From NCBI RefSeq assembly GCF_009728995.1, contig NZ_VTZW01000010.1, forward strand, positions 406,516 to 470,515: a stretch of DNA of 64,000 nucleotides, read 5' to 3'. This DNA is from Streptomonospora sp. PA3. GTDB taxonomy: Bacteria; Actinomycetota; Actinomycetes; Streptosporangiales; Streptosporangiaceae. The stretch's first letter is position 1. Each line of letters begins with the position of its first letter. Below, piece after piece: positions 1 to 7,758 of this stretch. The notes under the pieces are model-generated. The model was not told the DNA's origin. It was given only the letters and a program-made list of their open reading frames with translations, and made no database searches. The position numbers and the translations under genes are program-made.

Positions 1-113
1 TAGGGCTGGGCGTAACCCGCCTGATAGGGGGCGCCCTGGCCGTACGGCGCCTGGCCGTATCCGGCCTGGCCGGACCGCATCGCCCGCTTGAGAACGGGGT
101 TCGAACTCCTCAT
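1..113 (-). CDS. Bax inhibitor-1/YccA family membrane protein, N-terminal fragment
   Basis: Only the first 37 codons lie in the window; the gene runs off the left edge. The translated start, MRSSNPVLKRAM, is the conserved opening of actinobacterial YccA/Bax-inhibitor-like multi-pass membrane proteins. It is followed by the Gly/Tyr/Gln/Pro-rich cytoplasmic segment (repeats of GYGQAPYGQG type) usual before the first helix. An in-frame ATG two codons upstream (119) is possible, but the family begins at MRSSNP. The membrane domain is outside the window, so the call rests on the N-terminus only. Confidence 0.6.
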   Translation of the reverse strand, partial: MRSSNPVLKRAMRSGQAGYGQAPYGQGAPYQAGYAQP

Positions 114-292
114 CCGCATGTCTGCGCAAGCCTTTCCAGGGCGGAACGTTTCTGCCGTCAACTTAACGCACGACGCGGCGATCGCGTTCCCGTTCCATAT
201 CACAGCTCGGATTCGCGCCGCGCCCGCGGACGTGCGCCTGCCTGCGGCTGCGCCGGAGGACGGCCGCCGCGGCCGCAGGCAGGCGCCGGCGC

Positions 293-1219
293 TCAGCCCC
301 GGGTCAGCAGCGAGCGCGCGAAGAAGGCGACGTTGGCCGGGCGCTCCGCCAGGCGGCGCATGAAGTAGCCGTACCACTCGTCGCCGTAGGGGACATAGAC
401 CCGCATCCGACGGCCCCGGGCCGCGAGGCGCCGCTGCTCGCCGTCGCGGATTCCGTAGAGCATCTGGTGCTCGTAGTCCTCGGGTCCGCGCCCGCAGGAC
501 TCGGCCAGCGCGCCGGCGATGGACACCAGCCGCGGATCGTGCGAGGCGACCATCGGGTAGCCCTCTCCCGCCATGAGGATGCGCAGGCAGCGCACGTAGG
601 AGCGGTCCACCTCGGCCTTGTCGCGGTAGGCCACCGAGGCCGGCTCGTCGTAGGCGCCCTTGCACAGCCGCACGCGCGATCCGGCGCCGGCGAGGTCGCG
701 GCAGTCGGCCTCGGTGCGGCGCAGGTAGGCCTGCAGCACCGCGCCCACCCACGGGAAGTCCATCCGCAGCTCGGCCAGCACCGACAGCGTGGAGTCCACG
801 GTGGTGTGGTCCTCCATGTCCAGGGTCACGGTGGTGCCGGCGCGGGCGGCGGCCTCGCAGATGCGCCGGGCGTTCTCCAGGGCGATCTTCTCGCCGTCGT
901 GCGGCAGGAACTGGCCCACCGCCGACAGCTTCACCGAGACCTCGGCGCGCTCGGCCAGACCGGTGCGCCCCAGCTCGGCCAGCAGCCGGGTGTAGGCGTC
1001 GACGGTGTCCCGGGCCTGGTCGGCGTCGGCGGTGTCCTCGCCCAGGTGGTCCAGCGTGACCAGGCGGTCGGCGGCGAGCCGATCGACGACCGGAAGCGCC
1101 GCGTCCAGGGTGGAGCCGGCGACGTACCTGGCCACCAGCCCGCGGGTCACGGGCGCGCGCTCCACGAGCGTGCGGCAGGCGCTCGACCGCGCGGCGGCCA
1201 GCAGTGTCGTACGAAGCAT
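293..1219 (-). CDS. putB: Proline dehydrogenase (monofunctional, FAD-dependent)
   Basis: Oxidises L-proline to 1-pyrroline-5-carboxylate, passing electrons through FAD to the respiratory chain. The 308-residue length fits the short monofunctional PutB/PRODH barrel of Gram-positive bacteria. Visible family motifs include LDMEDHTTVD, LQAYLRRTEAD, RLCKGAYDEP and VASHDPRL. The C-terminal YVPYGDEWYGYFMRRLAERP stretch holds the substrate-binding arginines of this family. GAGG lies 6 bases before the ATG. It follows the P5C dehydrogenase gene by 120 bp on the same strand, so the two steps of proline degradation are probably co-transcribed. Confidence 0.93.
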   Translation of the reverse strand: MLRTTLLAAARSSACRTLVERAPVTRGLVARYVAGSTLDAALPVVDRLAADRLVTLDHLGEDTADADQARDTVDAYTRLLAELGRTGLAERAEVSVKLSAVGQFLPHDGEKIALENARRICEAAARAGTTVTLDMEDHTTVDSTLSVLAELRMDFPWVGAVLQAYLRRTEADCRDLAGAGSRVRLCKGAYDEPASVAYRDKAEVDRSYVRCLRILMAGEGYPMVASHDPRLVSIAGALAESCGRGPEDYEHQMLYGIRDGEQRRLAARGRRMRVYVPYGDEWYGYFMRRLAERPANVAFFARSLLTRG

Positions 1220-1339
1220 GTGTGACCTCGCTTGGGGTTCGTGCGCGCCGGGCCGGGGTCGCCGTCCGGCGGTTCGGCGGGAGCGGGGCCGCCGGCGCGC
1301 GCGACCGGTCGGGCCGCGCGCGCCGGCGGGTGCGCCTGA

Positions 1340-2965
1340 TCAGCCCTGGTGGGGGTAGGCCGAGGACTTCGGCGGGACGAAGGTCTCCTTGATCGAGCGC
1401 GGGCTCGTCCAGCGGGCGAGGTTCTGCGCGCTGCCGGCCTTGTCGTTGGTGCCCGAGGCGCGGGCGCCCCCGAAGGGCTGCTGGCCCACGACCGAACCGG
1501 TCGGCTTGTCGTTGACGTAGAAGTTGCCCGCGGCGAAGCGCAGCGCCTCGTGGGCGGCGGTGATCGCCTCGCGGTCGGTGGCGATGACCGCGCCCGTCAG
1601 CGCGTAGGGCGAGCCCCGGTCGACGACGGAGAGGATGCGCTCGTAGTCGCCGTCCTCGTAGACGTGCACGGCGATGATCGGGCCGAAGTACTCGGTGCGG
1701 AACACGTCGTTGCCGGGATCGGTGCCCACCAGCACCGTGGGCCGCACGAAGTAGCCGGTGGAGTCGTCGGCGGTGCCGCCGGCGACGACCTCCAGCGTCT
1801 CGTCGGTGCGCGCCCGCTCCAGGACGCCGGCCAGCTTGTCGAAGGAGCGTCGGTCGATGACGGCGCCCAGGAAGTTGCCCAGGTCGGTGACGTCGCCCAT
1901 GGGCAGGGCCTCGACCTCGGCGACCAGGTCGTCGCGGATCCGCTCCCAGACCGAGCGGGCGATGAAGGCGCGCGAGGCGGCCGAGCACTTCTGCCCCTGG
2001 AACTCGAAGGCGCCGCGCACGATGGCGGTGCGCACCACGTCGGGGTCGGCCGAGGAGTGGGCGACGATGAAGTCCTTGCCGCCGGTCTCGCCCACCACCC
2101 GCGGGTAGGAGCGGTAGTTCTCGATGTTCTCGCCGACGGTGCGCCAGAACTGCTGGAAGACGCGGGTGGATCCGGTGAAGTGGACCCCCGCCAGATCCGG
2201 GTCGGCCATGACGACCTCGGAGACGTCCTTGCCGTCGCCGGTGACCATGTTGATGACGCCGGGAGGCATGCCCGCCTCCTCCAGCAGGCGCATCAGCAGG
2301 TGCGCTGAGAACTGCTGGGTGACGGCCGGCTTCCACACCACGACGTTGCCCATCAGCGCGGGCGCGGTGGGCAGGTTGCCGGCGATGGCGGTGAAGTTGA
2401 AGGGCGTCACCGCGTAGACGAAGCCCTCCAGCGGGCGCTGCTCCACCCGGTTCCACTGGCCTGCGGGGCTGTAGGGCTGCTCGGCCATGAGCTTGCGGGC
2501 GTAGGAGACGTTGAAGCGCCAGAAGTCGATGAGCTCGCAGGCGGCGTCGATCTCGGCCTGGATCGCGGTCTTGGACTGGCCGAGCATGGTGGCGGCGTTG
2601 AGGGTCTGCCGCCAGGGGCCCGCGAGCAGGTCGGCGGCGCGCAGCAGGATCGCGGCGCGCTCGTCGAAGGGCATGGCGCGCCAGGCGGGCGCCGCCTGCT
2701 TGGCGGCGGCCACGGCCGCGCGGGCGTCGTCGGTGGTGGCGGTGCCGAGGGTGCCCAGCACGTGGGCGTGGTTGTGCGGCTGCACGACGTCCACCCGCGC
2801 GCCGCCGCCCATGCGGCGCTCACCGCCGATGGTCATCGTCAGCTCGACGGGCTCCTCGGCCAGCTCGGTGAGCTTGGCGGTCAGCTCCTTTCGCTCCGGG
2901 CTCCCGGGCGCGTAGGTCAGAACCGGCTCGTTCACCGGTGCGGGGACGTTCGTCACGGCGTCCAT
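1340..2965 (-). CDS. pruA: L-glutamate gamma-semialdehyde (P5C) dehydrogenase
   Basis: Second enzyme of proline catabolism: converts P5C/glutamate semialdehyde to glutamate with NAD+. The 541 residues match the group-1 P5C dehydrogenase (PruA) of the aldehyde dehydrogenase superfamily. The catalytic cysteine sits in GQKCSAASRAF (about residue 325) and the general-base glutamate in VGETGGKDF (about 290). TPFNFTAIAGNLPTAPALMG is the cofactor-binding stretch, and the C-terminal QQPFGGARASGTNDKAG is typical. The start is supported by GGGAGG four bases upstream. It is the first gene of the unit with proline dehydrogenase and is divergent from the PucR-type regulator at 3105. Confidence 0.95.
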   Translation of the reverse strand: MDAVTNVPAPVNEPVLTYAPGSPERKELTAKLTELAEEPVELTMTIGGERRMGGGARVDVVQPHNHAHVLGTLGTATTDDARAAVAAAKQAAPAWRAMPFDERAAILLRAADLLAGPWRQTLNAATMLGQSKTAIQAEIDAACELIDFWRFNVSYARKLMAEQPYSPAGQWNRVEQRPLEGFVYAVTPFNFTAIAGNLPTAPALMGNVVVWKPAVTQQFSAHLLMRLLEEAGMPPGVINMVTGDGKDVSEVVMADPDLAGVHFTGSTRVFQQFWRTVGENIENYRSYPRVVGETGGKDFIVAHSSADPDVVRTAIVRGAFEFQGQKCSAASRAFIARSVWERIRDDLVAEVEALPMGDVTDLGNFLGAVIDRRSFDKLAGVLERARTDETLEVVAGGTADDSTGYFVRPTVLVGTDPGNDVFRTEYFGPIIAVHVYEDGDYERILSVVDRGSPYALTGAVIATDREAITAAHEALRFAAGNFYVNDKPTGSVVGQQPFGGARASGTNDKAGSAQNLARWTSPRSIKETFVPPKSSAYPHQG

Positions 2966-3104
2966 GGGCCCTCCCTCGATCCGTCCTGCTGGAACCGGAC
3001 AAACCTAGAAGACCGGCCCCCGGCGCTGCCTTGTCGCGGAAGCCACGATTCGCGCGCCGCCGTTGGCCGATAAGACAAAGCCCGATGGGCCACAATGGAC
3101 GTCC

Positions 3105-4895
3105 ATGGACGTGCCATCGGAACCCTACGGCGCGCCCGCCGCGGCCGAGTCCGCAGGTGAGAGCGCGGGCATCCCGCTGCGCCGGCTGCTGCTGGCGGTG
3201 GGCGACCCGCTCGTGGACGTCCTCGCCGCTCCGGCGGGGTTGGATGTGCGGGTGGACAACGTGGTCATCGTCGACCCCGAGGACGAGGCCGAGGCGTTCG
3301 CCGGCGACCTCGTGCTGCTGATCGGCGCGCGCGGCAGCGCCGCCCGGCACCTGGTGCGCGCCGCGGCCCGGCGCGGTGCGGCGGCCGTGGCGGTGAAGGT
3401 GCACTCCGACGAACCCGCCTACCCGCCGCCGCAGGGCTGGGGCGCTCCCCCGGTGCGGCGCGGCGGGGACGAGGTCGCGCTGCTGCGCAGCGAGGCCAGC
3501 GAGGCGGGGGTGGCACTGCTGGGGGTGCGCCCGGAGGTGCGCTGGGACCAGTTGCAGTCGCTGTGCCGCAGCGTGCTCGACGACGCCCGGCTGACCGCCG
3601 CGGCCGACCTGGACGAGTCGGGCGGCGACCTGTACTCGCTGGCGCAGACGATCGCGGCCCTGACCGGCGGGCTGGTGACCATCGAGGACTCGGCGAGCCG
3701 GGTGCTGGCCCACTCCAGCGGCGAGGAGGTCGACGAGCTGCGCCGGCTCTCGGTGCTGGGGCGGCGGGGGCCCGAGCAGTACCTCGCGCTGCTGCGCGAC
3801 TGGGGGGTGTTCTCCCGGCTGCGCGCGGGCGAGGAGGTCGTGCACATCGACGAGCACCCGCAGCTGGGGATCCGGCGCCGGCTGGCGGTGGGCATTCACG
3901 CGGGGTCGCAGCCGCTGGGCACGATCTGGGTGCAGGAGGGCTCCCAGCCGCTCGCCGGCGGCGCCGAGGAGGCCCTGCTGGGCGCGGCGCGGACGGCCGC
4001 GCTGCACATGGTGCGCCACCGTACCGAGACCGCGGTGGGGCTGCGCCTGCGCGACGACCTGCTGGCCAGTCTGCTGGAAGGGCGCATCGAGGCGGCGGCG
4101 CTGGCCGACACCATCGAGGTCACCGCCGACCGGCCGGCGCTGGTGGTGGCGTTCGCGCTGTCGCCGGCAGGTGCGGGCGGCCGGTCCCAAGGCGGGCGGC
4201 CGGAGGAGGCCGACCGCTCGGGCCGGGAGCTGAACCGGCGGCGGCTGGTGGAGCTGATCACCGTGCATACCGCGGCCTACCGGCGAACGTCGCTGGTCAC
4301 GGCCGTGGGCGGGCGGATCTATGTGCTGCTGCCCGATCTGGCCCGAGCGGGAGGCGGCGGAGCCGACTCCGCGGGCGGCTCCGCCCGCCGCTCGGCGGAG
4401 TCGTCGGTGCTGGCGCTGACCCGCAAGGCGGTCGAGGCCGCGCGCGCCACCCTGGGCGTGGCGGTGCAGGGCGCCGTGGGTTCGCCGGTGGACTCCCTGG
4501 CCGCCATCCCCGACTCCCGCGCCGAGGCCGACCGGATCCTGGACGCGATGGGCCGCGACCTGGCCCGGGACGTCGCCACGATGCCGGATGTGCGCACGCA
4601 GGTGCTCATCAGCGAGACCCTGGCCTACCTGCGCGGCACGCCCGCCCTGCGCGACCCGCGCGTCACCGCCCTGGCCGAGCACGACGCCGCCCAGGGCTCG
4701 GAGCTGGTCGTGTCGCTGCTGGCCTACCTGGAGGACTTCGGCGACGTCCGCACCGCGGCCGCCCGCCTGCACATCCACCCCAACACCCTGCGCTACCGCG
4801 TCCGCCGCGCCGAGCAGGTCAGCGGCATCGACCTGGCCGACCCGACGCAGCGGCTGTTCACCCACCTGCAACTGCTCATGGAGCGAGGAACATGA
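3105..4895 (+). CDS. PucR-family transcriptional regulator, probable proline-catabolism activator
   Basis: A 596-residue regulator. The C-terminal HTH_30/PucR helix-turn-helix lies at about 545-585 (DFGDVRTAAARLHIHPNTLR), preceded by the GGDEF-like CdaR region. The N-terminal part is the PucR-type sensory region. I chose the ATG at 3105; an in-frame TTG at 3063 would add 14 poorly conserved residues. The gene is divergent from pruA-putB with about 140 bp between starts. In actinobacteria PucR-type proteins in this position are proline-responsive activators of the catabolic genes, so that role is inferred from context. Confidence 0.85.
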   Translation: MDVPSEPYGAPAAAESAGESAGIPLRRLLLAVGDPLVDVLAAPAGLDVRVDNVVIVDPEDEAEAFAGDLVLLIGARGSAARHLVRAAARRGAAAVAVKVHSDEPAYPPPQGWGAPPVRRGGDEVALLRSEASEAGVALLGVRPEVRWDQLQSLCRSVLDDARLTAAADLDESGGDLYSLAQTIAALTGGLVTIEDSASRVLAHSSGEEVDELRRLSVLGRRGPEQYLALLRDWGVFSRLRAGEEVVHIDEHPQLGIRRRLAVGIHAGSQPLGTIWVQEGSQPLAGGAEEALLGAARTAALHMVRHRTETAVGLRLRDDLLASLLEGRIEAAALADTIEVTADRPALVVAFALSPAGAGGRSQGGRPEEADRSGRELNRRRLVELITVHTAAYRRTSLVTAVGGRIYVLLPDLARAGGGGADSAGGSARRSAESSVLALTRKAVEAARATLGVAVQGAVGSPVDSLAAIPDSRAEADRILDAMGRDLARDVATMPDVRTQVLISETLAYLRGTPALRDPRVTALAEHDAAQGSELVVSLLAYLEDFGDVRTAAARLHIHPNTLRYRVRRAEQVSGIDLADPTQRLFTHLQLLMERGT

Positions 4896-5050
4896 CACCT
4901 CCCGGCCCCGAAGGGATCCCGGCGGACCAGCGGTGGTTCTGGACCGAGGAGTGGCAGCGGGGAGAGCGGGAGGCCTCCCAGGAGATCGCCGCCGGGAAGA
5001 CCACGGCCCATGACGACATCGGCGCGATGTTCGAGGACCTGGACAGCTAG
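4892..5050 (+). CDS. Small protein resembling the C-terminal tail of MazE/AbrB-type antitoxins
   Basis: A 52-residue ORF whose ATG overlaps the pucR stop (ATGA), indicating translational coupling. The segment WFWTEEWQRGEREASQEIAAG looks like the tail found after the DNA-binding domain of many actinobacterial MazE/AbrB antitoxins (the WFWTPEWQ...E..DIAAG type). No swapped-hairpin DNA-binding domain precedes it, and no matching toxin follows directly. It could be a stand-alone partner-binding peptide, a remnant antitoxin, or an unrelated small protein. The codon bias fits a real gene. Confidence 0.5.
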   Translation: MTPPGPEGIPADQRWFWTEEWQRGEREASQEIAAGKTTAHDDIGAMFEDLDS

Positions 5051-5100
5051 AAGACAGGTCCGACGCGACGCCGCTGAGCCGCGAACCGCCTGACGAGACG

Positions 5101-5124
5101 TAATACCCGTATTATACTTGGGAC
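5101..5124 (+). promoter_or_regulatory. Palindromic operator/promoter of the RHH-PIN module, probably leaderless
   Basis: TAATACCCGTATTA (5101-5114) is an inverted repeat with 6-bp arms. It overlaps a -10 hexamer TATACT at 5113-5118. The antitoxin GTG start is at 5125, only seven bases past the -10, so transcription probably begins at or next to the start codon. The site is placed for autorepression by the RHH antitoxin. AT-rich sequence like this is rare elsewhere in the window. Confidence 0.6.
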
Positions 5125-5457
5125 GTGAGCAAAGTACGGATCAGTATCAGCCTCGATCCTGAGCAAGCTGAACGCATCAGGGCACATGCAGAGCGAGCCG
5201 GCATGGACGTCTCGGCCTACTTCGTCAACGCGGCCACGCGCCAGATGGCCGAAACCGAGGCGATCGAGGACAAGTTCCGTGAGATCGACGCGCTCATCGA
5301 CAGCGTGGAGGCGGAGGGCCGCGAACTGAAGCAGCCTTCCGACGACGGCGCCGATTCCGCGGCACTGACCGAGGACGAGCGCCGTCGCGTCGAGACGGCC
5401 GTGGGGCTCGTGCTGGGAACAGAGGACGACGCTTCGCCCGGGAACGCGGCCGCGTGA
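5125..5457 (+). CDS. Ribbon-helix-helix type antitoxin
   Basis: A 110-residue protein. The N-terminus (VRISISLDPEQAERIRAHAERAGMDVSAYFVNA) fits a CopG/RHH fold: a beta strand, then two helices. An acidic helical tail (EAIEDKFREIDALIDSVEAEG) would be the toxin-binding part. It overlaps the downstream PIN gene by GTGA, the usual antitoxin-toxin arrangement. It would bind the palindrome just upstream and neutralise the PIN RNase. The family assignment is from pattern only. Confidence 0.7.
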   Translation: MSKVRISISLDPEQAERIRAHAERAGMDVSAYFVNAATRQMAETEAIEDKFREIDALIDSVEAEGRELKQPSDDGADSAALTEDERRRVETAVGLVLGTEDDASPGNAAA

Positions 5458-5942
5458 CCGAACGCGTCGCGGTGTATGACACGGGAATGCTCATCGCCTT
5501 GGCTTCGGGCAAGGCCGAGGCGCGGGAGATCCACCGGGGCATACGCGACAGGTCCGTGCACCGCCCGATCATCCCCGCCCTCGTCCTCGCCCAAGCGTGG
5601 CGTCCCGCCCCGCGGCTCGCTCATTCCTTGAGCACATTGCTGAAGGACTGCACAGTGCCCCTGGCGAGGTCGTCGCCTCCGCCTCTTCGGCATACAAGTG
5701 CCGGAAGGTTCGATTGCGTAGCCTGCTCCACCGCGCCCGACGTCAAGGACATCCGGCGCATCGGCGCGGCTCTGGGAACCGCCGAGCTGCCGCCGAAGAA
5801 GCGCCCGGATGCCGTGGACGCCTCGGTGGCATGGACTGCGATGAAGCACATCGAGGCCGTCGTTTTCACCAGCGATCCCGACGACGTCTGCGCCTACCTG
5901 GCGGCGCTGCACGACCACGGCACCCGGGTGTTCCCGGTGTGA
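5454..5942 (+). CDS. PIN-domain toxin (VapC-like RNase) with a long central insertion
   Basis: A 162-residue PIN protein. The first acidic residue is in VAVYDTGMLIALASG. The PALVLAQAWR motif supports the conserved helix, and KRPDAVDASVAW plus TSDPDDVCAYL supply the later acidic residues expected for Mg2+-dependent RNA cleavage. Between the end of the second helix (LLKDCTV) and DVKDIRRIGAALG there are about 27 extra residues rich in Ser, Pro and Cys (SSPPPLRHTSAGRFDCVACS), where related proteins usually have a few. The frame stays open, so it may be active or damaged. It is coupled to the upstream antitoxin. Confidence 0.65.
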   Translation: MTERVAVYDTGMLIALASGKAEAREIHRGIRDRSVHRPIIPALVLAQAWRPAPRLAHSLSTLLKDCTVPLARSSPPPLRHTSAGRFDCVACSTAPDVKDIRRIGAALGTAELPPKKRPDAVDASVAWTAMKHIEAVVFTSDPDDVCAYLAALHDHGTRVFPV

Positions 5943-5981
5943 ACGCGTTCCGCCCCCGCGGCCGCAGGGGCGGCTCGTAGC

Positions 5982-6839
5982 CTAGTCCGCCATGGCGTTG
6001 AGGACCGGCACCAGCTGCTCCTCCTCGTAGTCGAGGTGGGCCTCCAGTTCGGTGATGAGGCGGTCGACCTCGGTGCGGACCTCGGCGGAGCCGGGGGCGG
6101 TGCCGTCGAGCCGGGCACGGAGCTCTTCCAGCAGGGCCTCGACTCGCTTGTGCTCCTCGGACAGGCGGGCGATGACGCCGGCGAGTTCTGGGTGGGACTC
6201 CGCGAGCGACGGGAACAGGCCGCTGTCCTCCATGGTGTGGTGGAAGCCCAGCCCCTGGCAGACGGTCAGGCAGTTGACGCGCAGCTGGGCGCCCAGGGCG
6301 GGGCCCGCGCCGGCGATCTCGGTGCGGATCAGGGCCAGCTCCCGGCGGAAGGCGTCGTGCACCGCCACCAGGCCGTCGCCCATCCGCTTCTCGACGGGCT
6401 CGCCGCCGACCGGGACGAGGGCGACGACGGGAATGGTCCGGCCGGCCTGGGCCGCGTACTCGTTCCAGGCGGGGTCGGTTTCGGCGATGCGGGCGAACAG
6501 CTCGTCGCGCTCCGCGCCCTCCAGCACCACCGCGTCGGCCTCCATGGTGAAGACGCCGTTCTCGACGGTGACCCGGGGGTTGGCGCGCAGGTTGTGGAAC
6601 CACGCCGGGTGGCCGGGCGCTCCGCCCGCGGAGGCGACGACCACGGTGCGCTCCCCGTCGGGGTGGTAGGCCAGCGGGACGGTACGGCGCTCGCCGCTGC
6701 GGGCGCCGGTGGTGGTCAGCAGCAGGAGGCGGGCTCCTTCGAACATGCCGCCGACCCGGCCGCGGTTGGCGCGGAACTCCTCGATGACGGACTGGTTGAA
6801 ATCGACGGTCTCTTCGCTCAAGGCGATTGCTCCAAGCAT
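5982..6839 (-). CDS. DDN-type F420-dependent reductase fused to a hemerythrin-like HHE domain
   Basis: Residues 1-140 form the split-barrel of the deazaflavin-dependent nitroreductase (DDN) family (ARLLLLTTTGARSGERRTVPL, GHPAWFHNLRANPRVTVE). These proteins use F420H2 to reduce quinones or nitro compounds. Residues from about 150 to 285 form a four-helix HHE domain with candidate metal ligands in VHDAFRRE, GFHHTMEDSGLFP, SEEHKRVE and LEAHLDYEEEQL. The arrangement suggests O2/NO sensing or handling coupled to F420 redox chemistry, but the physiological substrate is unknown. I start at the ATG encoding MLGAIALSEETVDFNQ; longer frames upstream have no family support. Confidence 0.85.
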   Translation of the reverse strand: MLGAIALSEETVDFNQSVIEEFRANRGRVGGMFEGARLLLLTTTGARSGERRTVPLAYHPDGERTVVVASAGGAPGHPAWFHNLRANPRVTVENGVFTMEADAVVLEGAERDELFARIAETDPAWNEYAAQAGRTIPVVALVPVGGEPVEKRMGDGLVAVHDAFRRELALIRTEIAGAGPALGAQLRVNCLTVCQGLGFHHTMEDSGLFPSLAESHPELAGVIARLSEEHKRVEALLEELRARLDGTAPGSAEVRTEVDRLITELEAHLDYEEEQLVPVLNAMAD

Positions 6840-7478
6840 GGTGAACGCGCTCTCGCGCTGTTGCGGTCGCGGCGGAAGGCGCGCAGGACCGGCCCCGGAC
6901 TCACCGGAGCGGGCGCGCGGGGAAGAGGTGATCGGCAGGGCGCGTCGGCACGGCGCCGACGAGTCGCGGCGCGGCGCGGCGGGATCATGGCTCGGCACGC
7001 CGGCGGAGCCGCGCGGACGGTCGGGCGGACCGGGCGCGGGATCGCGCACGCGGCGCGGATGCGGGCGTCTGCGGCCGATGCGCGCGGAAGACGGGATCCG
7101 CGAGGGCGGCGGCCGGAGGCCGGGACGACGCGCAGGGCCGGCTCAGACGGCCTCTGTGAAACGGCGGCTCACGACATCATCCCCTTCGGCGCTCAGGTGC
7201 CGCCCGCTCGCTGCATTCGGCCCCAGCGGCGATCGGCACGCGAAGAATCCAATCCGAGGCACAGGGGGCTGTCAACGGCGCCGACCGCCTTCGGCCATCG
7301 GGCCGGCCGGGCGTGTCGTGCGGGAATAGGCAGGGCCGCGCAGGCGGAAGCGGATGCCGCTGGCAATGGAGAAAAGGGGCGACGCGGCCGACCAGACGCC
7401 GAAGCAGGCCCGGTGGGAGGCCGCCCCACCGCAGCGGGCACCGGGACCGGAGGCCGCTTCCGGCGGGCGGACTGGCGG
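6840..7478. other. Intergenic region, no gene seen
   Basis: About 640 bases between the start of the DDN-hemerythrin gene and the 3' end of the tRNA-like gene. Open frames here are uninterrupted G+C-driven frames with no family pattern or ribosome binding site. I see no convincing promoter or repeat beyond the 5' region of the DDN gene. Confidence 0.5.
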
Positions 7479-7552
7479 TACCCCCGGTCGGATTCGAACC
7501 GACACTTGTGACCCTTTTAGGGGGCCTGCCTCTACCATTGGGCTACGAGGGC
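7479..7552 (-). tRNA. tRNA-like gene of undetermined identity (apparent UAA anticodon, short variable loop)
   Basis: A full cloverleaf can be drawn. The acceptor is GCCCTCG paired with CGGGGGT (G-U at 1:72 and 5:68), the discriminator is A, and CCA is not encoded. The D stem is GCC/GGC with GG in the loop. The T arm is perfect (GTCGG TTCGAAT CCGAC). The anticodon stem GGCCC/GGGTC encloses the loop CCTAAAA. In standard numbering this gives C instead of U at position 33 and anticodon UAA. UAA would mean leucine, but the variable loop is only about 6 nt, unlike tRNA-Leu. It may be a non-canonical or decayed tRNA. Confidence 0.6.
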
Positions 7553-7705
7553 GGCACCATCATACCGGGGTCGGCCGTTTCAGCGGGATTCGCACCGCTT
7601 CGGCCTGCCAACTGGCGAAACGGCCGATCCGCCCGGCGGCGGACACCGCTTCGCGCGGTCGCCCGACCCGCCCGGCGCCCCCGCGCCGGCTCTCCGCGTA
7701 GCGAC

Positions 7706-7739
7706 GAAAACGGCCGGCCCCCCGCCAGGGGCCGGCCGT
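7706..7739 (-). terminator. Intrinsic terminator downstream of ndh
   Basis: Perfect 12-bp inverted repeat ACGGCCGGCCCC / GGGGCCGGCCGT (7710-7721 and 7728-7739) with a 6-nt loop, followed on the minus strand by TTTT. It lies 20 bases past the ndh stop codon. Confidence 0.75.
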
Positions 7740-7758
7740 CGGTCGGTTGGCCGCGCGC

